Assembly: GCA_030549775.1 (NCBI GenBank)
Contig: CM060181.1
Coordinates: forward strand, 54,070,218-54,134,217
Length of the DNA stretch: 64,000 nucleotides
Direction of reading: 5' to 3'
Source: Tamarix chinensis
Lineage: Eukaryota > Streptophyta > Magnoliopsida > Caryophyllales > Tamaricaceae
Shown: positions 36,301 to 48,393 of the stretch, piece by piece
Position numbering within the stretch: the first letter of the stretch is position 1
How the letters are laid out: each line of letters starts with the position of its first letter
Notes under the pieces: model-generated
Databases searched by the model: none
The model's input: only the letters and a program-made list of their open reading frames with translations
What the model was told of the DNA's origin: nothing
Made by a program: the position numbers and the translations under genes

Positions 36301-37619
36301 TATTTATGTGGGCCTGGTTATTGGTCGGCTAAAATCATTGAATAAGATACTAATTATTTAAAGTGGAAGATCACGTGAGTTGGCCGAGGTGTAGGGTCCG
36401 TTCCACCGGATGATAATAGTGGCTCGGGTGTGTTGTCTCCGAGAGGTGCTTCAAGCCGATCCACCGGTTCAGAATAGTGGCTCAGGAGCGTTTTGCCCTG
36501 GGAGGTGTAGAATCCGTTCCACTGGATGATAATAGTGGCTCAGGTGACTTGTCCCTGAGAGGTGCTTCAGTCCGTTCCACCGGATTAAGAATAGTGGGGC
36601 CCTATACTCATCGTGAACAAGAATATGATATGAATTAAGTAATGAATAAGACACTAATTATTTAACGTGGAAGATTACGTGAGTCAGGACCAGGTGTAGG
36701 ATCCGTTGCACTGGATGATAATAGTGGCTCGGGTGTGTTGTCCCCGAGAGGTGCTTCAAGCCGTTCCACCGGTTCAGAATAGTGGCTCAGGAGCGTTTTG
36801 CCCTGAGAGGTGTAGGATTCGTTCCACCGGATGATAATAGTGGCTCGGGTGTGTTGTCCCTGAGAGGTGCTTCAGACCGTTCCACCAGTTTAAGAATAGT
36901 GGGGTCCCTGAACTCATCGTAAATAAATAAAATCGGATGTAATAATGATTATCATTGGATTGTTAGATTGGTGTTACTTAGCATGCTATCGTGATTTCTT
37001 GTACGCTTGTATCTTATGTGTTTTATGCTTCCTTCCATGAGTTTGGTAGTATTGATTTACTCAGTACCGGACCCGTACTGATGCTACCTTGGTTGAATGG
37101 GTCCTGTGATGATCCATTGATGGTGGGGAGCAGATCTCTTGTGCAGGTTTCAGTTCGAATATTATATTTGGGTGGAAGGCTTGACTTGAGAGAGTAGGCA
37201 ATCCGGAATTTGATCCATCAAGATTTGTCTGGTTTAACTGTATTTATTTTTAGAAGTTTCAAGTATTGTATTTAAAATTCAAGGGTATTGTAATTTAACT
37301 TTCAATTTATCGTACTCTGATAAGCTTTTAAAATTCGGATTTATTTCGCAGGTTCCGCTGATTGATTTAGCGATGATTTTATTTAGTGAATTGATTCACT
37401 TGCCATCTGCTTGTGGATATCTCCTTGTGGGATTTTATCCTTACGACATTGATGTTTAAAGTTTTATTTGACAGGTTTTAGCCTTGCATCTAGCATAAGA
37501 TAGATGGTGGACATTTATCTTGTGTTAGATGTAGCGGTAACATTCCCCAAATTCTCTCCTAGCTTCCGCTTTATCCTTTCAAAATTTTTTTTTCAGGAGT
37601 GAATTTTGGGGGTGTTACA
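33367..37619 (+). mobile_element. Solo long LTR F, 4.25 kb
   Basis: It runs TGTAATACCCCG...GGGGGTGTTACA with perfect target duplication ACAAC at 33362-33366 and 37620-37624. It splits the LINE ORF2 right at the NVRGLN start of the endonuclease. Internally: an AT-rich upstream part, a TATATATG at about 34207, a GC-rich leader (34230-34600), repeated AAACCCTA-type units (34620-35720), GAGGTAAGT (36032-36040), an eight-copy CCACCGG block (36351-36930) and a CAGTACCGG...GTACTG hairpin (37062-37080). The ORFs in the GC-rich segment are not credible genes. Confidence 0.9.
36351..36930 (+). repeat. Tandem 304-bp duplication with eight CCACCGG/ATAATAGTGG motifs
   Basis: Two units start at TAATTATTTAA (36351 and 36655). 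Each holds four motifs of the form TCCACCGGATGATAATAGTG, joined by GGCTCGGGTGTGTTG or GAGAGGTGCTTCA linkers. LTR H (54632-55030) has the same arrangement with about 215-bp units. Confidence 0.88.
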
Positions 37620-37989
37620 ACAACTATCTATCTCCATGAAAAGAGTATATCCAACTTAGGTAAGAAGTTCCCTCATAATGAATAAGGTACTTTTGTTGAG
37701 TATGGCTCACAACATTTAAGTGTTAAGGTACTATCCATAAAAAAAATTCAAAGTTAGCATTATTTATGACATGATTAGTTGATCTCCCAGAAACATGTAG
37801 CTATTGATGATGCATTAATTGAGTTAAGGAGACTTCAGGGTGCTACATAGGGTTAATCAATTGTTGAGGTTGATAAGATTTAGTAGTTGAGGTACTATGA
37901 ATATGGATTATAGGATTATCTCATTTCTTATATCCTTCACTACCGTCCATTTAGTATTTGCATCAGTTTTCTCAGGAAGTTTTATCTAG

Positions 37990-38800
37990 CTCATAGGCTA
38001 ACCATATGGCTAAACCTTTTGAATTGTAAGGATAGTCGAGGTTTGCATTCATATTCAATGGGTTGACTGTGAACTTTCCTATTAGGTGTATGAATTGGAA
38101 TGGCTATAGGTAGATATTTGTGTGCATCTACTTCTACCATGATTGTAGGAAAGGAGATTCTAGTTTTTTTTTTCTTTTGGTAGTAACAACATCAGTACAT
38201 ATTAGAGTCCCCACAAAACTAACAATACTACTTAGTGAATATTGATACCACATAGGAAGGGATAAGCTTGGGATTTTAATCCCGGTTCTTAGAAATTGGA
38301 ATACCTTGATCTTGAATGCAAGGTCCTTAATCCTGTATTCTATAATAAGGGGAAATTTCATGAAACTCTAATAAAGGTAGCTCATGATCTAATCACAATC
38401 AACTTCATTTTTTAATCTAAATAAGAAAAATCCATCACCATGATGGTGGATATGGGGCATTGAAACATGATTCCAATTTTTCTTGACATATTGTTTATTT
38501 GAGTAAAAGAAGGTATGGTGAAAAGACAACCCCAACGAGTGAAAAAAAGAAGCAATTATGAGACTCAACTTTCCAATCTTCCAACTCTAATTACACTATA
38601 GGGCTATCAATGAATGATTGTAGCACATATGAGAGGGGCATAATGTATTTTAGTTTGCAATTTTTAATCAAAATATCCTTCTAGTTCATTGGAGCAGGGT
38701 TAGGGATAGGTTTTGGAGGAGGAGGTTGAAGAATAAGAGGATTTGGATTTGCCTTATCTAAATGAATAGATGTAGGCAATTATGACGAAGCAAATTGCTC
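37990..38800 (-). pseudogene. LINE ORF1 (DUF4283-type), degenerate
   Basis: The reverse strand shows LEDWKVES, MFQCPISTIMMVDFSYLD, and then in one frame (38361-38134) DLAFKIKVFQFLRTGIKIPS, LSLPMWYQYSLSSIVSFVGT and a CTDVVTTKRKK stretch. The LPxLPLxxW...S.IG.Pl..D..T pattern is the DUF4283 core of plant LINE ORF1. A conserved zinc knuckle is not clear. It lies upstream of ORF2 as expected, with a decayed linker at 37990-37625. Confidence 0.7.
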
Positions 38801-38989
38801 TTGGACCATCATACCAACTGGAGTGTATAGAGGAGAGGCCTAGATCATAGAGTTAAAATTCAATTCTTATGGTTTTAAAGTTTCACCACTATGTGAAATA
38901 TTGCCATTGAATTGGACTTTGATTTGTTCTTCTAGTCCATCTTGTGGAGAACCTAATTGTTTCTTTAGCTTCACAATGCCATTTCTTAT

Positions 38990-40840
38990 ATACTCTATAA
39001 ACTTTACTTATAATTCAAGGTACATTCAAGTACATAATACATCAATTCCCATTTTTTTAAATAATTTTATAAACTTTTCTTTGGTATATGTGATCATTTT
39101 TATAAATTTATAAAAAAAATTAAGTATAAGAGATCATTTTTTAATAATTTATAATTCTTATATACAAAAATAGGGTTACTTTTATATTTTTAATTCTTAT
39201 TTATAGACATGAGGTTATTTTTATAATGTTACAAGTCTTATTTCTAGATATAGGATCAATTTTTTAAATTTTATAACTTTTTTTATGAACATGTTCAGCA
39301 AGCCTAAAGAACACGTGATAAATTTTGTAATTTTGTAATTACTATCTATAGACATGGGATCATTTCTTTTCTATAATTATATAACTCTTACTATATATAT
39401 TTTTTCAACAATGTGTTATGAACTTGTGTGTATTATGACATGAACCTAAAAGTTTGGTTGTGAATAACATGTGCGTATTATGAACATTCATATATAAACC
39501 TAAAGATATAATACTCTTTACTTGTGAGTTTTTTTATTGAATCTAATTGCTATAAAGGATGAGTTTATGTGCTATATGTCATGAACCTCTATGTTTTATG
39601 CTATAAACTTGCAAGTTTTATGTTATCAATCAAATCCTATGAAGTTAGCGAAATAGATATTGAGATGAACCAACTTTTTTTATGGGCTGAACACGATCTT
39701 TACTGTAATGAAGCTAAACATTTATCCCAGAAATGAAGTTGATCGCAAGACCAACTTCTTTAGAATTCTTTTTTCTAGGACTTAAATTTTAGTTTTATCA
39801 AGTTTGATCTATAGTTTAAATGTAATAGTATTAAGGGACAAAATATCATAATATTAAAATCATCATTAAATTGATATAAATTTTATCTTCAAATAATATA
39901 TTTGAATTTAAGAAAATTTCCACGATCAACTTTAGTAAAATTATAATTTTTATTTTGTTATTTTATGATTCTAATTTATGATCTATCAAGTTAGGTTTGT
40001 CGTGTACACATGATAGAATTAGGAGAAATATTATAGCATAAAAAATACCATTAAATTGATCTAGATTTTATCCCAAAATAAGGTACTTGAATTTATGAAA
40101 GAAAAAAAAAATTGAAGTTTGTCTTGACACCAACTTTAGAAAAATTCTAAAAATTCATTACCATTTTAATTTTTGTTTTATCAATTTTGTTTTATAATAT
40201 GCATGTAATGGTATTAGAAAAAAATAATATAACATTAAAACTATCATTAAATTCATCTAAATTTTGTCTCAAAAAAAGGTTAGGAACCATAGATATTAAC
40301 AATTGTATGAATGAACCTAAACGTAAATAGGTTCCCTATTTTTCTTTTCTTTTTTTTTTTTTTGCAATGAACATATAAATTTTCTATGATGAACCTAAAT
40401 GTTTGTTGAGATAAACCTAATTGCTTTAGGTTATGAACCTAAACTAAAAAATAAATGCATTTATATATGAATACATATGTTTATTTTATGCAATGAACTT
40501 AAATGTTTCTTGTGATGAACCTAAAGCATTATGTAGTGAACCTAAATATTTCTTGCGATGAACCTAAAAGCTTTATGGAATATATATAAAATTTCTATGT
40601 GATGAATCTGAATATAAGCATGCTCACCGAATGCTAAACAAATATATTTTTATCATTGCATCAAAAGTATATTTAATATGGATGTCTATCCAGAAAGAAA
40701 AAAAGAAGAAGAATTATTTCCTTTTATAATAGACATAATTAAAGACAACTCTTTTAAAAAGTTGAAATAAAGAGGTAACCACATGTAATAGAGAGAAAGA
40801 AATGAAGATATATTTTTATGTAGTAACAAATATTTATAAA
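38990..40840. repeat. Tandem repeat unit 1 (with about 190-bp sub-repeats)
   Basis: AT-rich, non-coding. It contains three diverged monomers, anchored by ATTAAATTGATATAAATTTTAT-like sequence at 39865, 40050 and 40246 (spacing 185 and 196), and several copies of TGATGAACCTAAA (40390-40570). Its paralogue continues at 40841-41013 and 60297-61490. For example, GCAAGTTTTAT at 39611 repeats at 40978, and GGTTAGGAACCATAGATATT at 40279 has a counterpart near 60940. Confidence 0.75.
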
Positions 40841-41013
40841 TTTATAAATTTATAAAATTATAAAAGTTACTTTATATATGTGGTCAATAGTATATTATTT
40901 GGTTCATATGAATTTGTGTGTATTATCTAAAGTTGTGGGTTTTTTAGGTGAAACTCTATGTTTTATGTTATATACTTGCAAGTTTTATTTCATCAATGTA
41001 ATCCCATGATGTT
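40841..41013. repeat. Tandem repeat unit 2, left part
   Basis: It continues the array after unit 1 (AATATTTATAAATTTATAAA) and runs to the left edge of the CRM-like element. It lacks about 120 bp relative to unit 1. The right part is at 60297-61490. Confidence 0.7.
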
Positions 41014-41950
41014 TGATGTGGTTCAAGATGAGAAGTCATGAGGGGTGGATCAAGTTGTTGATCTTCATCAAAGGAAAAAAGGCTACGTAAGTGGAGTTGC
41101 TCTATTTTGATAGAAATGTTGACGAACAAATGAATCTTCAACCAATATTTATCTAATAATGTTGTCAAAATCAAAGGTTCTCTAATAACACACTCATATA
41201 AGGTTTGTATATAGGATTACTCCAAGCAATTCCTATGAAGAAGGAAAATGTCATGAAAGAGAAAATAAGCCAACTTGCTTAATTTGTATTCAAATTAGTA
41301 TCATCTACCACCCATGGTGTACAAAGGGTGATGATGAGTGGATATAAGACTTATTCCAAGCTATTAGAACTAATCCTAACCAATGAACAACTAAAATAGT
41401 TGTTGGTAAACCAACTCCATATATTGGTAGAACAAACTAGTCTTTTGTGGTTTAGTTAACTCTAACTGTGTGGGTTATCATCAACTAACACACATGTAGC
41501 CATTAGTTGTTACACTAGTTAATTTTAATTGCAAAAGCTCTAAGAAAATGTAATATAATACATAATTAGAGGGAATTAATGACAACATTACAAATATTAA
41601 ACTGACTAATACGTACACATGAAATAACAATCTACGAAACCTTAAATTGTATATGATAGCCTAGGTTTTACAACAAGTGATAAAAAAAATAGGTATTACA
41701 TATGCTCATTGTCTTTCACTCCATGTATGACATACTTAAATGTTTGAGAATATTTTGTAAAAAAAAATATTTGAAGCGTCTTCACATCTTAGGTATCTTC
41801 CTATTGCAAATATGTAACATACCTGCAAGAATGACTCAAAGTGAATTCATTAGTTAAGGAATAATTATTAAAATGTCTAAGATGATAGGCTCCATTATTA
41901 GATGCACCAATTCCTTGTTATCAAGAGGATCATGAGATACTCTTATATCA
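41014..41950 (-). repeat. 3' LTR of the CRM-like element
   Basis: 937 bp. The reverse strand reads TGATATAAGAGTATCTC...CACATCA. It is alignable along its whole length with 59387-60296, with many substitutions and small indels, so the insertion is old. Confidence 0.88.
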
Positions 41951-43105
41951 TTCTCCTCTGGTTGCAAACAATTTGTCCTCAAATTCGAATCCTCATAAAA
42001 TGGAGATAAATCACCCATATTAAAATTTCTTAACACTCCACCATAAGAATCAGGTAAATCAAGTTCATAAGCATTATCTCCAAATAAACATTTTAAAAGG
42101 TTCATCTTCTTTAGGCGATAACTTGTTTTTACATAAGTCAGGAAATCACTTGGAGAAAATAATTTTTAAACTTAATGCTTATAATCTTGAGCTTGATGCC
42201 TTTGATTTTACTTGTCAAAGTTGGTTAGAATTTTTTGGTGAAGCTTTTGGAAATACTCAACTCGATCCCTAGTGTCATATCTCTTTAATTCAACTTTCTT
42301 TAAGGGAACCATGTTGATAGTTATGTAAGGATTAACACCGTACACCACGTAAACTAATTAGAATGATTTGTACTTAAAGGATTTTGATTGTAGGCAAACT
42401 TAGCACGAGCTAGCTTAATAACCCAATTCTTGGTACTTTTACTTACCAAACCTCTTAACATTATGCCAATAGTTCAATTTTTAACCTTCGTTTGACCATG
42501 GTTTTTTTGGATTGTGTGAAGTATTAAATAACAACTTTGTACCTAACATATTCCATAATGTACTCCAAAAGTAACTTAGAAATCTAACATTTCTATTTGA
42601 AATAGTACTTTTAGGAATATCATAAAGTCTTACCACTTCTTTAAAATATAAATAACATGTGTGGCATTATTAGTTTTATAACATGGTATAAAATGAGCCA
42701 TTTTAGAAAATCTATCTACTACCACCATTATAGAGTATTTATCACGTTGAGTTCTAGGAAACCCAAATATTACTTCCATGCTAACCCCTTCCAATGGTTA
42801 ACTAGGAATGAGTAATGAAATGTACAAACTTTCATGAAAGAAGCTCTAATTCTTTTTGACAAGCAACACATCTACTTAAAATAACTTGTACACCTTTTAT
42901 CATGTGTACCCAATAGAAATTTTCTTATAGAGTTTCCAAGGTCTTATGAATTCCAAAATTCTAGATATTGCTCCTTCATGTACCTCTTTTACAAATAATT
43001 CTCTTACACTCAATTTAGGCACACAAGTTGTATTAAGTTGCATCATATTTACCACGAGATTCATTTTTCTTACATGTATCATAAATATCATAGAAATTAT
43101 CATAT
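41854..43105 (-). pseudogene. CRM-like integrase, degenerate
   Basis: The zinc-binding start is CVPKLSVRELFVKEVHEGAI (43040 downward). The core has [20 protein letters not shown] and [20 protein letters not shown] (about 42790-42660), with the first Asp kept. The usual DGQTEV reads HGQTKV, with Glu changed to Lys. The C-terminus (42105-41854) is MNLLKCLFGDNAYELDLPDS, then FNMGDLSPFYEDSNLRTN, then a glutamate-rich end encoded by the polypurine tract. The frame continues about 30 codons into the 3' LTR. Several stops and shifts interrupt the core. No chromodomain is seen. Confidence 0.82.
41951..41961 (-). other. Polypurine tract of the CRM-like element
   Basis: The reverse strand CCAGAGGAGAA lies directly before the 3' LTR start TGATATAAG. 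Confidence 0.75.
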
Positions 43106-43199
43106 TTTTGATAAAGTTCCTTTAGCATTTCAAATCAATGTAACTTAAAATCAATTATGAATAATAATTTATACTTCCTATATAAAACATTAGCTACGA

Positions 43200-44400
43200 T
43201 ATTTTCTTTATCATATATATGTTTGCTAGAGAACACAAAGGATTGTAAGAAACTTACCTACTTTACATGTGTTGGGATAACTTTAATTTGGCTATGTAAG
43301 TATTTTTAGAGTTTCATGATATGAATGTAGAAAAAATGACTCCATTTTTCTAGGCTAATAGTTCAACTTTCCCTATTTAATTTTCACTGAAATATGCAAT
43401 ATGCCTTTTTTCTTGTGAAAGTGATCCCCAATCCCTACCCCTTGGATCATAATTTACTTTAAATAGTAAGTCAAAATTAGGTAAGGATAACATTGGAGCA
43501 TTAAAAAATTTAGATTTAAGAGTTTCAAAAGCTTTAGTGGCTATACTCCCCACTCAAACTCTCCTTTTTTAATAAGTTGAGTTATAGGTAATACTATGGT
43601 GAGAAGGTTTTAATAAAAACATCTATAAAAACTATCTAACCCAGTAAAAATTCTCACCTCATGAATGTCCTTAGGAATAGGCCACACTTAAATATGTTTA
43701 ATTTTTGAGGGATCAACCTTAATGCCTTTTTTTCACTCACAATATAACCCAAAAATATAGCACTAGGAAGCATGAAATCATAGTTCTCTAATTTTCCATA
43801 AATTTTTCTATCCCTTAACCTTTCAAAGAAGTTCCTAAGTGTATTAGATATCATGTCCATTTTCACTATACACATGAATATCTAAGTAGGCCATAATAAA
43901 TTTGCCAAGAAAAGGAGGAATGACTTCATTCATTAATCTCATGAAGGAACTAATTGCATTCCATAATCTAAAAGGCATGTCCATCCATTCATAGAGGCCA
44001 TATTTAGTTTTAAAAGCCTTTTTTCATTCATCCCCTTCTTTAATGTGCACTTCATGATATCCACTACATAAGTTTATCTTAGAGAGCACTTGTGCTACAC
44101 TTAGTTCATCATGCATGTAATCAAACCTGGGGATAAGGAAATTATTTATTATTATATTGTTAAAAACTCTTGAATTTATACACATGTGCCAGGTTCTATC
44201 CTTTTTAGGGATAATTAAGACAAAAACACAACACAAATTGATACTTTCTCTAACATACCCTTTGTCTACTGACTCTTGTATTTATTTTTAAAGTTCATTA
44301 GAATCATCTAGATTACTTCTATAGGCTGGTTTATTAAGCAAAGACATTCCAAGGATTAAATCAATAGCATTCTACATACCTCTTTTAGGTCATAATCTAG
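43200..44400 (-). pseudogene. pol: CRM-like reverse transcriptase and RNase H start, degenerate
   Basis: RT reads VLIIPKKDRTWHMCINSRVF, LSKINLCSGYHEVHIKEGDE (44236-44024), [20 protein letters not shown] and [20 protein letters not shown] (to about 43880). The catalytic box, normally YFDDILVYS, reads YLDIHVYS, so one aspartate codon is missing and activity is excluded. The thumb has FLGYIVSEKK and PKDIHEVRIFTGLDSFYR (about 43780-43620). RNase H remains are poor between 43560 and 43200. Confidence 0.85.
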
Positions 44401-44759
44401 GTGGAAGATCATTTGGGAACGTATCATTAAATTCAACAAGTAGTCTAACAAGCTTAGGGTTATCATTTTAAATATCCTATATTTTAATTTCTTTCACTAA
44501 CATAGCATAACATATACTTTTTCTTCAATATACGTAATCACACCATTTCATGTAAGAACAAGTTATTTTTAGAAGGTGGATCACTCATGCTAATGTCATC
44601 ACATTTATAATGTAATACCCAATAATTTTATAAAATGGTTTAATGAGAAATTATACCAATTTTTGGCCTTTGATTTGATTTAATATTTTGAATTGGTTTA
44701 GGATAAAGTTTGATTTGAAATCATGTTGAAAAATGAAGTTTATTGAGTTTTGCATACAA

Positions 44760-44925
44760 ACCAATTAACTGGTTCCATGAAGCGGTTGAATATTTTTTCA
44801 TTTCAAAAAATTTGGGTTCCTTGACTAAAACAATTAACTGGTTAGGGGAAATTGTTCAATTGGTGGCAGAATAGCTGATTGGTAGACCCAAACCCATAGA
44901 CTGGTTTGTCTAACTAGTCATATTT
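44760..44925 (+). repeat. Degenerate 'AACTGGTT' repeats in LTR G
   Basis: Short copies of (C)AATTAACTGGTT and TAGACTGGTTTG, related to the larger array at 46080-46400. Confidence 0.55.
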
Positions 44926-45389
44926 TTTAGCTTGATTTTTTTATGAAAATTCCGTATACTAAAATGGAACCTTACTAACCTATACCAATTTTCCCTAAGA
45001 TATTCCTAACCATTTTCATGATGCATTTAGTCCCAAAACATTGCCCCAAATTGATCTGGAGGTTGATAGGGATAATTGAGAGGGAGAGATGGCATTAGCA
45101 TTGTCTTCTTCCTCCTCTCTCCTCTACATGATTCACAGATTAATGCTATGATCTTAGGTATATGTTTAACAGCTAGAAGATTATTTTCACACTAGCCTTC
45201 CATTACTCCATTTATGAATGCTAATTCTGGTATAAGTAACATACATTCTCTAGAGACACCATTTGAGCTCTAGAGAATCGATCAGCAAATCCAGGATAAA
45301 ATCCATCTATTCTACTCGAATTTGAAAGGAAAATGGTAAGGTTTTGAGTTGGTTCCTAAACCCTTAGTATTTCCTTTCAATTAGTTAGC

Positions 45390-45397
45390 TATAAATA
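45390..45397 (+). promoter_or_regulatory. TATA box of LTR G
   Basis: GCTATAAATAACCCC. It matches the promoter position of LTRs C and H. Confidence 0.55.
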
Positions 45398-46079
45398 ACC
45401 CCAATCATCCTTGCTATACACCTTTCTTTTAACCATCAAATTTTCTATGTCTTGTATTCCCTATCGTCTTTCTATGCTTCAACCCTTACCAATAAATCTC
45501 TCACACTCATCTGATCCTTCTTCTAGGATTTTCTTGTTTCAATTATTAAGCACAAAAGAGTTAGATTTTAGAAAAAAAGGTTGAGTGGTTTAGTTTAACT
45601 CTTCCCCTATTTTTGCCTTAATTGGTATGTTCTTATTACTTTATATTTTTATGTTTGAAATTTAATAAGGTTTTGGTGTAATGTATGAGTTTAAGTTTTT
45701 GGTTTTAAGGTTTTCAAAGTTGAGAATTCCCATATTTGGAATTTTTTGTTTTAAGGGAATTTTGCCTGCATCAAGTAAGTGATTATTGCTTCTAATATGT
45801 TTAGCAAGTGTTATTGCATGTTAGGTGTTGCCTTTGGATGATTTATGCATGATGGTATGAATGAATATAGGTTATATAATTAATTTGGATGATTAAATAG
45901 CATGGTTTGAGTGAAAGGCATAAAATTGGGTAAAAATAGGATATGATGATTATATGTTGAGAAATACATGTTATTCGAGTTGGAAATATGTTGGACTATG
46001 TTGATACTTGTTTTAATGTTGTTAAGAATGACTTATATGTAAGAATATGTATGAAATTTATTTTTTGGTGTTGTGTTAG

Positions 46080-46400
46080 GGTAAATCAACTGACCAGTTA
46101 GGTCAAACCAATCGATTAGTTCCGAGAATAGTTGACTGGTTGACCCAACCCATCGATTGTTAAGCCTGTAGAGACCTTGGTCTTGATCTCTGCTTAAAAC
46201 TATCAATTGGTTGGGAAAAATTGATCAACTAGACCATGAACAGTCTATTGGTTGGCCCAAATTGATCGACTGGTTTGAGAAAAGCATGTGCTAGTTGATT
46301 CAAATAGATTAAATGATTGACCCAACCCAATCGACTTATTGGTGCAATTGATCGACTGGTTGGGCCAGATCGATCAACTAGTTCTATTGGTTTGCATGAT
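46080..46400 (+). repeat. Degenerate tandem array of TCGACTGGTTG-type motifs
   Basis: About ten irregular copies of a 20-30 bp unit with the core ATCGACTGGTTGGCCCA. The inverted pairs AACCAGTC/GACTGGTT recur, giving local foldback potential. Confidence 0.65.
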
Positions 46401-46853
46401 TTATTTGTTTTTGGTTTGGTTATGCTTTGAGGTTATGTTTGGGACTATACCATGATTATTAATAAGATAAAATGAAAATTTTATCATGGGTAATTGGCCC
46501 AATGAAATGATCAAAATGGATCATAATTTATGGTATACTTTATGAGTAATGTAAAGGCTAGATGGGTATTTTACTTATGATAAGCAATTATATTGAGGAA
46601 ATAATAATGAAAATTAGTATGAGATTGAATTAAATAAGATGGTGGATATGAAAAATATTGCCAAGGACAAATGGAAAATCTATAGGGTGGAAAAATGGAA
46701 ATAAAAAGATTGGTACGGATTATCATAGGAAATTGCCTTAATTGCTTTTTATGGGTCTTGTATGATCATTTATCTTTATGAATAAAATAATAATCATGTA
46801 AAGAAAAGAAATTTAAGTTGATTATGGGTCTAGGTTACTCGATCCATGATTAG

Positions 46854-48231
46854 TGATAAGTGTGACTTTTACATCTTATTCCTAAGGTTTATAAGATTTT
46901 TTACCTTTAATTTCAGTCAGAATTCTCCCTTTTTGTTCTTGTTACTGCCTTTGTGTTGTGAAAATTTGCAGGGTCTCAAGCAAAAAAAGTAATCATGAAG
47001 GATGAAGAAAAAGAATAACCTTAAAGGGAGAAGAAAGGAGAAAAAAGGAGCAAAGAGGAGCAAAAGTTAAAGTGGAAAAAGAAAGAATGCATATTTAAAG
47101 TATATGGGTCTGAAAGAAGTGAAATTTAGACCAAGAAAAGGTCTTAATTTGGAGAAGTTTTCAACATCAAAGTTTTAGATATTTTTAATATCTTTCCAAA
47201 GCATTCAAAATCAGCTTAATCGGAGTTATGATGAAAAAGTTATGGTCAAAATACGAATCATTTTCAAAGCTGACACGAGAAGCCCATCGTTACGGAAACC
47301 CTAGCGATCCACGAGGCGGTAGTGTAAAAACTCTTATTCTAATATCTCAAGGCAGCCTCCACTCCCTCTCTTTTCTCTCTTCTCTATCCTCTTCCCCAAT
47401 TCATCAAGATCTCTCTTGTAAATTAGAGACGGAGGTTCAAGAAGTTAAATTTTTGCAAGAATTTGTGAACATCAAGGGTATTATCTAATGATATTTTCTT
47501 TATTTATGGAATCTCTTATTGTTTTTAATATTCTTGCTATGAATTTGATGGGCTAGATCTTGTGCTAAGGTGAAGGGTAATTTTTCCCGATCCTAATGTG
47601 TTGAATTATTGCATCCTTTTTTATTCAATTCATAATGTATGTGTTGTGTTATTGATTGATTGACAGATTCTTGAACCACGGCCGGGTTCTGATTTTCGGT
47701 GTGGGAAATACCGGTGAGATCGAGAGATAATCCAGTATTAGACCCAATAGCACAATGGGAGATTAAATTGTAGGTCGAGAGACGATCGATTTGACCTCTT
47801 CAACAATAAAGGAGGAAACTTTATAGACTTTAATGCATTACATTCTATTAGACTCTAAGCTAGAGATAGTTAGGGCCATAGATATGTAATAGGGTGGTTG
47901 TGGCTTGAGAAAGCACAACACTTTCTATCCTTGTTGGCATGATTGATTATGATTGTTGAATTATTTTGTGATGTGATCTTCGATTACATGTGAGGATCGG
48001 GGGCGATGAACCGGAACCTTAGCTCTTATATTTATTTGAGTGACTTGAGTGCTATTTTCCTTTCTTTTTAGCTTATTTAGTTATTTTAGCTTACAATTTA
48101 TTATTTCATATCATCTTGTAGTTTAGACATAGTTAAGTTCTATCATTGTCCTAGTGGTCATTCATCAATCCTTGTGGGATCGACCTTGACTACTACTCTG
48201 ACCCCGTGCACTTGCGGGTAGGAACGTGTCA
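46854..48231 (+). repeat. 5' LTR of Athila-2
   Basis: It starts TGATAAGTGTGACTTTTACA and ends GGAACGTGTCA, 6 bp before the PBS. Length is 1378 bp. A purine-rich segment (46980-47090) and an AATCGGAGTTATGATGAAAA stretch (47218) are typical of Athila LTRs. Confidence 0.85.
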
Positions 48232-48237
48232 AGTTTT

Positions 48238-48255
48238 TGGCGCCGTTGCCGGGGA
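48238..48255 (+). other. Primer binding site, tRNA-Asp type
   Basis: TGGCGCCGTTGCCGGGGA complements the 3' end of plant tRNA-Asp including CCA. It is intact. Confidence 0.93.
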
Positions 48256-48393
48256 TTGGCAGCGAGTGACATTAGGACTCAAAGAATTTATTGTGATCTA
48301 GACATTTATTTTTTTTTCTTTTTACATTCTTTTTTTTGTGGTTGACTAATCTTGGGTGTAAGAGTTCTTGATTTAGTGCAGGTGCATTAGTGC

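Larger units (their letters stand above)
29882..38900 (-). mobile_element. L1-type LINE, interrupted by solo LTR F
   Basis: On the reverse strand the order is ORF1 (about 38800-37990), ORF2 endonuclease, reverse transcriptase, a C-terminal zf-RVT-like region and a short A8 tail at 29882-29890. Removing LTR F leaves about 4.8 kb, somewhat short for an L1, so some sequence has been lost. The tail adjoins the Reina 3' LTR at the point where LTR homology stops, so the LINE probably inserted there. I could not find the rest of that LTR or a target duplication at the 5' end near 38900, so that end is uncertain. Confidence 0.8.

Noticed and set aside
36351..36930. CRISPR-like array
   Set aside because: Motif copies are imperfect, spacers are themselves related repeats, and the region lies inside a plant solo LTR.
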